This document shows, piece by piece, positions 8,225 through 16,949 of a stretch of 47,401 nucleotides of DNA. The DNA is from Flavobacteriaceae bacterium (GTDB taxonomy: Bacteria > Bacteroidota > Bacteroidia > Flavobacteriales > Flavobacteriaceae). How positions within the stretch are numbered: position 1 is the stretch's first letter; each line of letters opens with the position of its first letter. Where the stretch lies: contig WGBX01000124.1 in assembly GCA_015494075.1 (NCBI GenBank), positions 1-47,401 on the forward strand. Direction: 5' to 3'. Both the position numbers and the translations under genes were made by a program. The notes below the pieces were generated by a model, which worked only from the letters and a program-made list of their open reading frames with translations, had not been told where the DNA came from and searched no databases.

Positions 8225-9001
8225 TTATTTTTTGTTGTGACTATATTTTACCAATAAATCGACTAATGAGATAGAAGCATCTTCCATTTTGTTTACAATG
8301 CTGTCGATTTTTGCGATGATAAAATTATAGAAAACTTGTAAGATGATAGCCACAATCAAACCAAATACGGTTGTTAATAAAGCGACTTTAATACCACCAG
8401 CTACCAATGAAGGTTGCATATCACCGGCTGCTTCAATTTTATCAAAGGCTTGAATCATACCGATAACTGTTCCCATAAATCCAAACATAGGCGCAACAGC
8501 AATAAATAAAGCTAACCAAGATACATTTTTTTCTAATTGTCCTACTTGAACATTACCATAAGATACTACGGCTTTTTCAGCTGCATCAACACCTTCGTCC
8601 ATACGTTCTAAACCTTCATAAAAGATAGAAGCGATCGGGCCTTTTTTATTTCTTAACAATTCTTTGGCTTCTTCTACGCCTCCTTCATCTAAAGCTTGCT
8701 CTACTTCTTCTAATAATTTATCAGTATTAGTATCAGCGAAAGATAAATATATAATTCTTTCAATAGCTACTGCTAAACCTAAGATTAAAGTTAAAAGTAC
8801 AATACCCATAAATGCAGGGCCACCTTCAACAAAACGTTTTTTTAATTCTTGATGAAAGGAAGTAGTCGTTTGGGCATCATCAGCTTTTTTAGTTTTTTCT
8901 ACTTTTTTTTCCGTTTGCGCTTTGGTTTCTTGCGCCTGAATGTTAGTTGTTACAAAAAATAACATTCCTACAATAGCTAGGATCGTAAATACTTTTTTCA
9001 T
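8225..9001 (-). CDS. exbB: MotA/TolQ/ExbB proton channel family protein
   Basis: Forms the proton-conducting pentamer that works with ExbD. An N-terminal signal-like segment (MKKVFTILAIVGMLFFVTT) and a charged linker rich in Lys and Thr precede the core. Three core helices follow: near residues 60-82 (FMGIVLLTLILGLAVAIERI), near 165-190 (LALFIAVAPMFGFMGTVIGMIQAF), and near 205-235 (GIKVALLTTVFGLIVAIILQVF). GFMGTVIGMI is the family signature. The N-terminal extension is common in Bacteroidota ExbB proteins. It is the first gene of a four-gene run and sits directly downstream of tRNA-Ser. Confidence 0.94.
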   Translation of the reverse strand: MKKVFTILAIVGMLFFVTTNIQAQETKAQTEKKVEKTKKADDAQTTTSFHQELKKRFVEGGPAFMGIVLLTLILGLAVAIERIIYLSFADTNTDKLLEEVEQALDEGGVEEAKELLRNKKGPIASIFYEGLERMDEGVDAAEKAVVSYGNVQVGQLEKNVSWLALFIAVAPMFGFMGTVIGMIQAFDKIEAAGDMQPSLVAGGIKVALLTTVFGLIVAIILQVFYNFIIAKIDSIVNKMEDASISLVDLLVKYSHNKK

Positions 9002-9074
9002 ATCGATTTTAATTTAATAGTGATTTAACTTTTCTTTTTTATTATTGATTATTAATTATCTTTTTTCAAGTTAG

Positions 9075-9162
9075 CGGAGAGAGAGGGATTCGAACCCTCG
9101 GTACGCTTGTGGCGCACACACGCTTTCCAGGCGTGCACCTTCGGCCTCTCGGTCATCTCTCC
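9075..9162 (-). tRNA. tRNA-Ser (anticodon GGA)
   Basis: An 88-nucleotide type II tRNA with a long variable arm. The acceptor stem GGAGAGA pairs with TCTCTCC, followed by discriminator G. The anticodon stem CACGC/GCGTG encloses loop CTGGAAA with anticodon GGA at 9126-9128, reading UCU and UCC. The T arm is GAGGG TTCGAAT CCCTC. CCA is not encoded. The 5' end agrees with the start site predicted from the promoter just upstream. Confidence 0.97.
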
Positions 9163-9169
9163 AGCGCCA

Positions 9170-9201
9170 CAAATATAATTTGTTTTGATGGAAACACCAA
9201 A
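9170..9201 (-). promoter_or_regulatory. Promoter of tRNA-Ser (-33 TTTG, -7 TATATTTG)
   Basis: On the minus strand TTTG (9198-9201) is followed after 20 bases by TATATTTG (9170-9177). The -7 box ends seven bases before the mature tRNA 5' end. This is one of the cleanest Bacteroidota-type promoters in the window. Confidence 0.75.
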
Positions 9202-9325
9202 TTTCGTTTTTTTATTTCTCTTATAACGAAACTTAACAGCCATATTATATAAAAAAGCTATAAAATTACATTTTTTTTAATTTTCGATTATCTTTTTTAG
9301 GATTTTAATAATATGTTAAACTTTC

Positions 9326-10351
9326 TTAAAAGCTCATTTCACCTCTTAAAGGCCGCTCAAATGCACTTTTTATTGTTTTGTCGGTTAAATTTTTACCTAA
9401 TAAATACATCATTTTAGTTAATGCAGCTTCCGTAGTCAAGTCTTTACCGTTAATAACGCCTAAATCCATCAAGCGCCTACCTGTTTCGTATTTATACGGC
9501 GCAATACGTCCATATTGACACTGCGTAATATTAATAATAAAAATACCTTTGTTTATTGCTTCCTGCAAGGTATTCAAAAACCATTTATCAGTCATGGCAT
9601 TACCAGAACCATATGTTTCTAATATTATACCTCTTAACCCGGGTATATTTATAATGTATGTAAGCTCATTTGGTGTTAAAGCAGGATGTAAACGCAAAAC
9701 CAATATTTCGGAAATCAATTTGGTGTGAACTTGAAAAATACCGTCCGGCACAGGAAGTATCCTTTCTCTGAAAAATTTCAGGTCGACACCTGATTGTGCC
9801 AATGGCAAATAATTGGGTGAATGAAAAGCATTAAAATGTTCGGCACTTGATTTGATAGTCCGGTTACCTCTTAATAATTTGAATTCGAAATAAATGCCAA
9901 CCTCAGGTACTATCGGTGTTTGTCCATCATAACTACCGGCAATTTGAATAGATGTAATAATATTTTCTTTTGCATCTGTACGCAAATCGCCAATAGGTAA
10001 TTGTGATCCTGTTAAAATCACAGGTTTAGACAAATTTTCTAACATAAAACTCAATGCCGATGCCGTATAGGCCATTGTATCAGAACCGTGCAAAACCACA
10101 AATCCATCATAAATATCGTAATGTCGAGCAATGATTTGGGCCAATTTCACCCAGTGCTCGGGTTTGATATTAGACGAATCAATCGGCGTCTCAAAGGCAT
10201 ATGTATCAATTTGCTTATCTATCAATTTTAATTCGGGAATTTGCTCCATCAATTTCGAAAAATCGAAAGGAACCAAAACACCTGAATTGTTATCTTTTTG
10301 CATTCCAATGGTGCCACCGGTATAAATCAATAAAATTTTATTGTTGGTCAT
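9326..10351 (-). CDS. ansA: Type I (cytoplasmic) L-asparaginase
   Basis: Hydrolyses L-asparagine to aspartate and ammonia. The two catalytic threonine motifs are YTGGTIG (about residues 10-16) and HGSDTMAYTASAL (H88-G-S-D-T92). There is no signal peptide, which fits the cytoplasmic type I enzyme. I chose the ATG at 10351 (MTNNKILLIYTGG) over the track start, which would add 11 residues without family resemblance. About 341 residues is the normal length. It is divergent from the HU/SPOR gene and upstream of tRNA-Ser. Neither operon partners nor a regulator is evident. Confidence 0.94.
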   Translation of the reverse strand: MTNNKILLIYTGGTIGMQKDNNSGVLVPFDFSKLMEQIPELKLIDKQIDTYAFETPIDSSNIKPEHWVKLAQIIARHYDIYDGFVVLHGSDTMAYTASALSFMLENLSKPVILTGSQLPIGDLRTDAKENIITSIQIAGSYDGQTPIVPEVGIYFEFKLLRGNRTIKSSAEHFNAFHSPNYLPLAQSGVDLKFFRERILPVPDGIFQVHTKLISEILVLRLHPALTPNELTYIINIPGLRGIILETYGSGNAMTDKWFLNTLQEAINKGIFIINITQCQYGRIAPYKYETGRRLMDLGVINGKDLTTEAALTKMMYLLGKNLTDKTIKSAFERPLRGEMSF

Positions 10352-10465
10352 GCTCAAATTTTGTGTAAAAATATAAATAATCAATTGAAAAATAACTGAA
10401 ATATAAATCTTTTTAAAAATTAAAAGATAATTGAATGGCAGTGTTTAATGACACATTTTTTTTAT

Positions 10466-10473
10466 TAAATTTG
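10466..10473 (+). promoter_or_regulatory. Bacteroidota -7 box for the HU/SPOR gene
   Basis: TAAATTTG fits TAnnTTTG and lies 20 bases before the ATG at 10494, in the divergent gap with ansA. Confidence 0.5.
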
Positions 10474-10493
10474 TTTTTACGAAAAAGTAACTT

Positions 10494-11426
10494 ATGAGAT
10501 TAGAAACCTACATATCCGATTTATTGTATCGTTATGATTTAGTGATTATTCCGGGATTTGGTGGTATTATTGGACGTAGAAGTCCGGCACGCTACAGTGC
10601 TGAAAATTATCTTTTTTTACCGCCTCACAAAGATTTGAGTTTTAATGCTCAATTAAAAGATAATGACGGATTATTGGTTAATTACATCTCTGAAATGACG
10701 AACTTGTCTTATGATGATACGCTTCAATATATTGAAAACGAAGTACAAAAATGGCAAAAACAACTGGAAGAGGTTAAACGTTTAAAACTGGACAACATTG
10801 GCATTTTTAATTTGGTCGGTGATGCACAAATTATTTTTTTACCTCTTACAACAAAAAATTATTTAGCGTCTGCCTATGGATTAATTTCTTTTAGACGAAA
10901 ACCTGTCAGTCAAAAAGCTTCTGAAAATATTTTAAAAGCGGTTCCTACACGGCAAGTGTCAGAAGTTGATACAGCGGTTAAAAATTTAACACCTCAAGCC
11001 GTTCACAAAACCAATTATACAAATTGGAAATATGCTGCTGCAATAATTGTTGGATTAGGGTTATTTACAACCGGTATTAGTTGGTTAAAATCTCAAAACA
11101 AAGTTGCCGAGCCTGTTTTTCAAAAAGCGACTTTCGTTTTAAAGAAGGATTTTCCGGCTATTCAAATTACCAATCTGAAAACACCTGACAAAATCTTAAA
11201 CCAAACTCAATATTATATTATTAGTGGCGCTTTTCGTGATAAAACAAATGCTGAAATGAAAAAGCAACAATTACAAAACATAGGTTTTCCGGCTAAAATA
11301 ATCGGTCAAAACAAATATGGTTTATGGATGGTTGCTTCTAATGTATTTGAATCTAACGAAAGAGCTCATGAAGAATTGTCAATCATCAAAAAACAAATTC
11401 CCGATGCTTGGGTTTGGTCCAAATAA
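10494..11426 (+). CDS. HU-CCDC81-like domain, transmembrane helix, SPOR domain protein
   Basis: Three parts are visible. Residues 1-130 (start MRLETYISDLLYRYDLVIIPGFGGII) resemble the bacterial CCDC81-like HU modules found in Bacteroidota. Residues about 176-195 (YAAAIIVGLGLFTTGISWL) form one membrane helix. The C-terminal 80 residues (YYIISGAFRDKTNAEMKKQQLQNIGF...) form a SPOR domain, which in other proteins binds denuded peptidoglycan at division sites. The likely topology is a cytoplasmic HU-like part and a periplasmic SPOR part, linking something inside the cell to the wall. The exact role is unknown. A second small gene follows after 9 bases. Confidence 0.87.
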   Translation: MRLETYISDLLYRYDLVIIPGFGGIIGRRSPARYSAENYLFLPPHKDLSFNAQLKDNDGLLVNYISEMTNLSYDDTLQYIENEVQKWQKQLEEVKRLKLDNIGIFNLVGDAQIIFLPLTTKNYLASAYGLISFRRKPVSQKASENILKAVPTRQVSEVDTAVKNLTPQAVHKTNYTNWKYAAAIIVGLGLFTTGISWLKSQNKVAEPVFQKATFVLKKDFPAIQITNLKTPDKILNQTQYYIISGAFRDKTNAEMKKQQLQNIGFPAKIIGQNKYGLWMVASNVFESNERAHEELSIIKKQIPDAWVWSK

Positions 11427-11435
11427 TTAAAAATA

Positions 11436-11966
11436 ATGAAATATTTTTCTATACTGCTCATTTTATTTCTAATAATGGGCAGTTTTTATTTATGGGATGC
11501 ATCTCAACGTTATAAAAATATTTCGGTGTGTCCTTCTGCTAAGGAAATAAAAGCTTTTGCAACTACAACACAAAAAACCAACAGGCAGCAGGTTTATCAA
11601 AAACAGATGGATAATCCGGCTTTTAAGTTTCCTCGTCAAGCTGTTAAAAGTGTGAAACTAATTAAAAATACAGCTTTTATAGGTCGATTATTGGGTAAGG
11701 ATTTAACAAACGAAAAAATCGACACTTTATTGAATTTTTTAAACCAACCTGAAAATTATAATTGGCAAAAACCTCATATGCGCTACGCAGACAGTGATTA
11801 TATTTTAATTTTTTATAATCATAAAGGATTAATTATTGGTAAAATATGGTTTTGTCACAAATGTCATCAACTAATAACAGCACCCTTTTCTCCTCGTATG
11901 AAATATGGCTGCCTAAAACCTCAAAAAGCCGGTTGGTTATATCATTTTTTAAAAACATTAAGCTAA
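11436..11966 (+). CDS. Hypothetical protein with N-terminal membrane anchor
   Basis: 176 residues starting with a hydrophobic helix (YFSILLILFLIMGSFYLW), so it is a signal-anchored or exported protein. It is basic and contains FCHKCH (a single CxxC) near residue 140, in a stretch that could form a small metal site or disulfide. I recognise no family. It starts 9 bases after the HU/SPOR gene and is probably co-transcribed. Its last 9 bases overlap the 3' end of the convergent dnaG. Composition is like its neighbours. Confidence 0.68.
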   Translation: MKYFSILLILFLIMGSFYLWDASQRYKNISVCPSAKEIKAFATTTQKTNRQQVYQKQMDNPAFKFPRQAVKSVKLIKNTAFIGRLLGKDLTNEKIDTLLNFLNQPENYNWQKPHMRYADSDYILIFYNHKGLIIGKIWFCHKCHQLITAPFSPRMKYGCLKPQKAGWLYHFLKTLS

Positions 11967-13934
11967 TCTGTAAAGTTTTGTTGATAATATTCTGAATAAT
12001 AGCAGATAGTCTTTTAACAAGTTAAAAATTTGTATTCGCTCAGATGCTTCGATAGGTGCTTTTAGGCTCTCCTTTTGTTCCTTAATTAATTCTTGAATTA
12101 ACAAACGCCTTAAATTAAGTAAGATGTCCATGACATGCCAACCTAATGTATCCGTTTTGGATTTCACTTCAATCTGTCTGTCTTTCCAATTTGCCAACTG
12201 ATATTTTTCTTCCTCCATAAGAATATCAGAAATAAGTTTAGCTTCCTCTTCATTCAACTCAGGCATAAGTTTAGCAATATCCAATATTTCTCCTTGCATA
12301 ATCTTACTAGACAACAGGTTAAACAAACGGTTAAAAACCGGATTTGAAAACTCTAGCTCATCATCCTGCAAATATTTATAAATCAATTCGGTAACTTGTG
12401 ACTTCCTTACTCTTTTCTCTAAAATAGGCTCAGAGTTGTCTTCGGGTATTTCTTTTAAGTCCCATTCTTCCACTTCGACATCATTATGACCATAAAGTAA
12501 GAGCAATTTTATGATTTCTCTTTCTAGAATTTCACGTCGACTTAAACCGGGCATTACTTCAGCTTTTTTATCTACGGGTTTTAAAGTTGTTGTTGTACGC
12601 TGTCGTAATGCTTCTTTATCCGAACGATTTTGGGCAGTTTTTAAAACAATTGCTAATTCTTTAAAAAGCACTTCTTCGGAAATGGCCATAATACGAGCTA
12701 CTTCTTTAATATAAATTTCTTGTTGTATGGCATTGGGTATTTTTCCGATACTCTGTATAATGCTTCGTATAAGAGCGCCTTTTTTGAGTGGATCATTTTG
12801 CGCCTCATCTTGTAATAACAAAGCTTTAAACTTGATAAAATCCTTAGTGTTAGTATGAATAAACTTTTGTAAATTTTCTGTCGAAAGTTTTTTACTAAAA
12901 CTGTCAGGATCTTCACCATCGGGCAAAAGTAAAACTTTGACATTCATTCCTTGTGCCAAAATCATATCAATACCTCTTAATGCAGCATTTATACCAGCTT
13001 TATCACCATCAAAAATGACTAAAATATTAGGTGTTAAACGTTTGATCAATTGAATTTGCTCAACGGTCAAGGCCGTACCCGACGATGCTACTGTATTGGT
13101 TAAGCCGGCTTGATGTAAAGCCAAAACATCTGTATAACCTTCAACTAAGATACATTGATCTTGTTTAACAATACTTTGTTTTGCTTGATATATACCATAT
13201 AGAATTTTACTTTTATGATATACTTCATTTTCGGGCGAATTAATATATTTAGCCGTTTTAAGACTTGTATTGAGTATGCGTCCGCCAAAACCTAAAACAC
13301 GACCGCTTAAACTATGAATAGGAAACATTATCCGTCCGCGAAAACGATCAGACAAATGACCATTGCGCTCTACACTAATACCTGCTTTTATTAAAAATTC
13401 TTCTTTAAAGCCTTTTTGTAAAGCTGCCCGGGTTAAAGCATCGTGTTTATCTGGCGAAAAACCGGTTTCAAAAATTTGTAATGTTTCCTGTCTAAATCCA
13501 CGTTCTTTAAAATAATTTAAACCTACTGAACGCCCTATAGAAGATTCAAACAGTTGTGTTTTGAACCAATTTTTGGCAAAATCCAAGACTAAAAATATAC
13601 TCTCTCGTTCGGTTTGTTTTTGTCGTTCTTCATTAGTTTGTTCAGCTTCTTCAATTTCAATATTATAGCGCTTAGCTAGCCAACGTAAAGCTTCCGGGTA
13701 AGTCATACGTTCATGCTCCATTAAAAAAGATACGACATTACCACCTTTACCAGAGCTGAAGTCTTTCCAAATTTGCTTTGAAGGAGAGACCATAAAAGAG
13801 GGACTTTTTTCATCGTTAAAAGGACTATAACCTTTTAAATTGCTTCCGGAACGTTTAAGATTGACAAAATCGCCTATGACTTCTTCAACTCGGGCCGTAT
13901 CAAAAATTTTTTCTATGGTTTCGCGTTTTATCAT
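11958..13934 (-). CDS. dnaG: DNA primase with degenerate zinc-binding domain
   Basis: Synthesises RNA primers for replication. The N-terminal domain aligns with the zinc domain (LKGYSPFNDEKSPSFMVSPS, then KDFSSGKGGN), but the ligand positions are changed. C-P-F-H has become S37-P-F-N40, and C-F-G-C has become D58-F-S-S61, so zinc cannot bind in the usual way. The TOPRIM core is intact: LVEGYTDVLALHQAG, then VIFDGDKAGINAAL with the acidic metal residues. The C-terminal 200 residues form the helicase-binding region. Full length at 658 residues. I believe this loss of ligands is shared by flavobacterial primases, so it is probably lineage-specific rather than a mutation. Confidence 0.95.
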   Translation of the reverse strand: MIKRETIEKIFDTARVEEVIGDFVNLKRSGSNLKGYSPFNDEKSPSFMVSPSKQIWKDFSSGKGGNVVSFLMEHERMTYPEALRWLAKRYNIEIEEAEQTNEERQKQTERESIFLVLDFAKNWFKTQLFESSIGRSVGLNYFKERGFRQETLQIFETGFSPDKHDALTRAALQKGFKEEFLIKAGISVERNGHLSDRFRGRIMFPIHSLSGRVLGFGGRILNTSLKTAKYINSPENEVYHKSKILYGIYQAKQSIVKQDQCILVEGYTDVLALHQAGLTNTVASSGTALTVEQIQLIKRLTPNILVIFDGDKAGINAALRGIDMILAQGMNVKVLLLPDGEDPDSFSKKLSTENLQKFIHTNTKDFIKFKALLLQDEAQNDPLKKGALIRSIIQSIGKIPNAIQQEIYIKEVARIMAISEEVLFKELAIVLKTAQNRSDKEALRQRTTTTLKPVDKKAEVMPGLSRREILEREIIKLLLLYGHNDVEVEEWDLKEIPEDNSEPILEKRVRKSQVTELIYKYLQDDELEFSNPVFNRLFNLLSSKIMQGEILDIAKLMPELNEEEAKLISDILMEEEKYQLANWKDRQIEVKSKTDTLGWHVMDILLNLRRLLIQELIKEQKESLKAPIEASERIQIFNLLKDYLLLFRILSTKLYRLA

Positions 13935-13987
13935 ATAAAAGAGATAAAGATGACTGCAAAATGTTAAGTAAAATACTACGTAATTAT

Positions 13988-14962
13988 TTATTTTTTGCGT
14001 TCGATAACATAATTTACCATTAATTTAAGGCTTTCTTTTGCAGGATTATCCGGATATTTATCTAAAATTTGCAAAGCTTCTTGTTGGTAATATTTCATTT
14101 TCTTTATGGTGTATTCTATTCCACCATGACTTTTGACAAATTGAATTAATTCTTTAACCTTTTTTTTGTTATTATGGTGTTTTTTAACAATATTAATAAT
14201 CCATTTTTTAGTTTTATCATCTACTGTATTAAGGGTATAGATCAACGGTAATGTCATTTTTTGTTCTTTAATATCAATACCTGTCGGCTTTCCTATACTA
14301 TTATCAGCATAATCAAACAAGTCATCTTTGATTTGAAAAGCCATGCCTACCAATTCGCCAAAACGGTGCATATCATCAATGGTTTTTTGATCACTATCTA
14401 CCGAAGCTGCGCCCATAGCTGTACATGCTGCAATCAAAGTGGCGGTTTTTTGCCGTATAATTTCATAATATACAGCTTCTGTAATATCTAATTTTCGAGC
14501 TTTTTCTATTTGCAAAAGTTCGCCTTCACTCATTTCTTTGACGGCAACGGATATTATACGAAGTAAATCAAAATCGCCATTGTCAATAGACAAAAGCAGT
14601 CCTCTTGATAATAAAAAATCGCCTACTAAAACAGCAATTTTATTTTTCCACAAAGCATTGATAGAAAAAAATCCGCGTCTGTAATCGCTTTCGTCAACGA
14701 CATCATCATGTACTAAAGTGGCTGTATGAATTAGTTCTACGACGCCGGCACCGCGATAGGTTCTTTCTTTGACTTGTCCATTGAGCATTTTAGCAGTCAA
14801 AAAAATGAACATCGGACGCATTTGTTTTCCTTTGCGAGATGCAATAAAAGCTGTAATTCTATTTAATAAAACAACTTTAGTCTGCATCGATGCTCTAAAT
14901 TTTTTCTCAAAGAGATTCATCTCTTCAATAATTGGTGCTTTTATTTTTTCAACAGTTTTCAC
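13988..14962 (-). CDS. Polyprenyl diphosphate synthase
   Basis: Condenses isopentenyl diphosphate units to make a long-chain prenyl diphosphate, probably the menaquinone side chain. The first aspartate-rich motif is DDVVD (residues 86-90, followed by the conserved RRG). The second is in FQIKDDLFDY near residue 215. At 324 residues it has the usual trans-prenyltransferase length. It lies 45 bases after thiL and upstream of dnaG in a same-strand series. The chain length cannot be predicted safely, though octaprenyl-type synthases (IspB-like) are the closest match by eye. It is cytoplasmic. Confidence 0.92.
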   Translation of the reverse strand: MKTVEKIKAPIIEEMNLFEKKFRASMQTKVVLLNRITAFIASRKGKQMRPMFIFLTAKMLNGQVKERTYRGAGVVELIHTATLVHDDVVDESDYRRGFFSINALWKNKIAVLVGDFLLSRGLLLSIDNGDFDLLRIISVAVKEMSEGELLQIEKARKLDITEAVYYEIIRQKTATLIAACTAMGAASVDSDQKTIDDMHRFGELVGMAFQIKDDLFDYADNSIGKPTGIDIKEQKMTLPLIYTLNTVDDKTKKWIINIVKKHHNNKKKVKELIQFVKSHGGIEYTIKKMKYYQQEALQILDKYPDNPAKESLKLMVNYVIERKK

Positions 14963-15007
14963 AATATAGGTTTGTGTTTTTGAGATTGCCAGAAATTAAA
15001 TCTGTCT

Positions 15008-16051
15008 TTATTTTTTTAAAGCATTCCAACCTTGAGCTTTTAAAGCAACTTTCTGGTTGTCTTGAGTGATTAAATATGCACCGGGGTCGTCGGTTATATG
15101 GCCTATAACAGCAAATTCTTTCCTGTATTGTATCTTTTCATAATCTTTTTGACTTATGGTAAACAACAATTCATAATCTTCGCCACCATTTAAAGCTGCT
15201 GTTAACTCACTTATATTAAATTCTTCTGCTGTTAAAACAGTCTGAGGATCAATGGGTATTTTGTCTGCATAGATATGAGCTCCTACATTTGATTGTTTTG
15301 TGATATGTAAAACTTCAGATGACAAACCATCTGAAATATCAATCATAGCAGTAGGTATAATATCGAGTTCATTTAAAATTTTAATAATATCTTTTCTTGC
15401 TTCGGGTTTTAATTGCCGTTCTACCACATAAGCATACGGGGATAAATCTGGCTGATGTTGCGGATTTGCTTTAAAAGTTTCATGTTCACGTTGTAATACC
15501 AACAAACCCGTATATGCAGCTCCTAAATCACCGGTAACGACAATTAAATCATTAGGTTTGGCACCTGAACGATAAACTTCTTTACCTTTAGCTATCTGTC
15601 CCAAGGCTGTTGGTGCCAAAATAAGACCTGAACGTGAAGATGTTGTGTCACCGCCTACTAAATCAACATCGTAAATTTTACAAGCCAGCTTAATGCCTTC
15701 ATATATTTCTTCAATGGCTTCTAATGGGAACCTGTTAGAAACGGCCAATCCGGTTAGTAGCTGGGTTGTTTGCCCATTCATGGCATAAATATCTGAAAAA
15801 TTGACTACTGCTGATTTGTATCCTAAGTGTTTTAAAGGAAAATAGGCTAAATCAAAATGAATACCTTCTACCAACAAATCTGTCGATACTAAAGTTTGCT
15901 TGTTTTTGTATGACAATACTGCGGCATCGTCTCCAACACCTTTAATTGTTGAGCTATTTTTTATCAGAAAATCTTTGGTTAAAGTTTCAATTAAACCAAA
16001 TTCTCCCAATTGACTTAAATCTGTTTTTGAAGGATTTTTATCTTGTAGCAT
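15008..16051 (-). CDS. thiL: Thiamine-monophosphate kinase
   Basis: Phosphorylates thiamine monophosphate to the active cofactor thiamine diphosphate, using ATP. The N-terminal motif GVGDDAAVL and the following STDLLVEGIHFDL are typical of ThiL and bind Mg-ATP. VTGDLGAAYTGLLVL and IDISDGLSSEVLHI mark the ATP-binding core, and NGGEDYELLFTI lies near the C-terminus. At 347 residues it is full length. It begins 4 bases after the retropepsin-like gene. No thi biosynthesis genes are nearby, and no TPP riboswitch is visible upstream. Confidence 0.96.
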   Translation of the reverse strand: MLQDKNPSKTDLSQLGEFGLIETLTKDFLIKNSSTIKGVGDDAAVLSYKNKQTLVSTDLLVEGIHFDLAYFPLKHLGYKSAVVNFSDIYAMNGQTTQLLTGLAVSNRFPLEAIEEIYEGIKLACKIYDVDLVGGDTTSSRSGLILAPTALGQIAKGKEVYRSGAKPNDLIVVTGDLGAAYTGLLVLQREHETFKANPQHQPDLSPYAYVVERQLKPEARKDIIKILNELDIIPTAMIDISDGLSSEVLHITKQSNVGAHIYADKIPIDPQTVLTAEEFNISELTAALNGGEDYELLFTISQKDYEKIQYRKEFAVIGHITDDPGAYLITQDNQKVALKAQGWNALKK

Positions 16052-16055
16052 ATAT

Positions 16056-16496
16056 TCAATTTTCTAACTTTAAAAATAACAATTCTTTTTCATATTGAAT
16101 AATTCCTTTTGCATGATGTAAAATATCTGATCCGATAATACCATCAACTTCAATATCAAAAACGGACAAAGCCTGATTGATGTGGGATAAATCCATAACG
16201 ACTAATGTCATTTTTTTTTGTTGCCATTGTCCAATTTTTAATTTGTTTTTTTTGGATAAACGAATATCAATATTAGCTGTCCCCGCACCTGTTGCTTTAT
16301 GTTTAGTGTGTTTTGTTTTAAGTTTAAATTTTTTAGATTTTGCTTCATCTAAGCAAGTATTTGAAGCGCCTGTATCTAGAATAAAATAGCCCTTTTGGCC
16401 ATTGAGTTTGGCACGAAGCATATGATGACCGGACGGAATGGTTGTTAAAGCTACACTTTTGTAATTTTGAGATTTTAAAAACTTTTTAAGTTTCAT
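16056..16496 (-). CDS. Retropepsin-like aspartic protease family protein
   Basis: A 146-residue protein with the single-domain aspartic protease motif FILDTGASNTCLD (D41-T-G-A-S) and a second hydrophobic-hydrophobic-Gly element (VDGIIGSDIL near residue 122), the usual pattern of clan AA retropepsin-like proteins that act as dimers. There is no signal peptide or membrane anchor. It is the first gene of the run to thiL, the prenyl synthase and dnaG, and has its own -7 box. Substrate unknown; many such bacterial proteins lack shown activity. Confidence 0.82.
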   Translation of the reverse strand: MKLKKFLKSQNYKSVALTTIPSGHHMLRAKLNGQKGYFILDTGASNTCLDEAKSKKFKLKTKHTKHKATGAGTANIDIRLSKKNKLKIGQWQQKKMTLVVMDLSHINQALSVFDIEVDGIIGSDILHHAKGIIQYEKELLFLKLEN

Positions 16497-16515
16497 TAAA
16501 ATGATTTTTTATTTA

Positions 16516-16523
16516 CAAAGATA
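16516..16523 (-). promoter_or_regulatory. -7 box for the retropepsin-thiL-prenyl synthase-dnaG run
   Basis: On the minus strand TATCTTTG, an exact TAnnTTTG match, lies 20 bases before the ATG at 16496. It sits between the upstream operon's terminator and this gene, so it most likely opens the four-gene transcript. Confidence 0.6.
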
Positions 16524-16536
16524 CGTAAAGAAAAAG

Positions 16537-16562
16537 AAAGCCATTGCAATTGCAATGGCTTT
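16537..16562 (-). terminator. Terminator of the three-gene unknown operon
   Basis: A perfect 26-base palindrome with arms AAAGCCATTGCAA/TTGCAATGGCTTT, followed on the minus strand by a T-rich run (CTTTTTCTTT). It lies 22 bases past the stop of the Roadblock-like gene. Confidence 0.82.
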
Positions 16563-16584
16563 TATAATAGAAAAAAATTAAATA

Positions 16585-16938
16585 TCAATCAAATAATTCT
16601 AGAACATTCGGAATAGCTATATTTATTAGTACTCCTAAACTCACTTGTGATGTATCTACAATTGAACCCATAAAATTATTATTATTTAGGTTTATAATTA
16701 CTACCATAGAATTTGCATCTAGATCAGCAATTATAAATTTACTTAATTTTGGGAATCCTAAATTTTCTAATGATTTTTCAAAACTATTAGATATTTTAGC
16801 AAAAAGTGCCGTCGCTTTTGGATTAGGATTGTAACTTTCTAATGATAGACCAGTTTTTTTATCCCAAATATCACAAGCTAATAAAGCATCTTCTAAATCA
16901 TTTTTATAAGTTTCAATAACTTTTTTATAATTATTCAT
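16585..16938 (-). CDS. Roadblock/LC7-like small protein
   Basis: 117 residues, no signal peptide. The order of elements fits the Roadblock/LC7 fold seen in MglB-type proteins: an N-terminal helix, ALLACDIWDKKTGLSLESYN (a beta hairpin with the typical dk.G..l.s pattern), a central helix (ATALFAKISNSFEKSLENL), then strands KFIIADLDANSMVVIINL, NFMGSIVD and SLGVLINIAI. Such proteins often regulate small GTPases or act as scaffolds, but no GTPase gene lies next to it. It is the last gene of a three-gene operon, 11 bases after the FIST-like gene. The fold call is pattern-based and needs a profile search. Confidence 0.6.
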   Translation of the reverse strand: MNNYKKVIETYKNDLEDALLACDIWDKKTGLSLESYNPNPKATALFAKISNSFEKSLENLGFPKLSKFIIADLDANSMVVIINLNNNNFMGSIVDTSQVSLGVLINIAIPNVLELFD

Positions 16939-16949
16939 AGTAAAAATAT

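Noticed and set aside
9052-9243. 63-residue minus ORF containing MTERPKVHAWKACVRHKRTEGSNPSLSAN
   Set aside because: It is the translation of tRNA-Ser, a well-known false gene prediction.
16056-16584. TPP riboswitch upstream of the thiL run
   Set aside because: No CUGAGA-type or other TPP-aptamer sequence was seen; the region has only a terminator and a -7 box.
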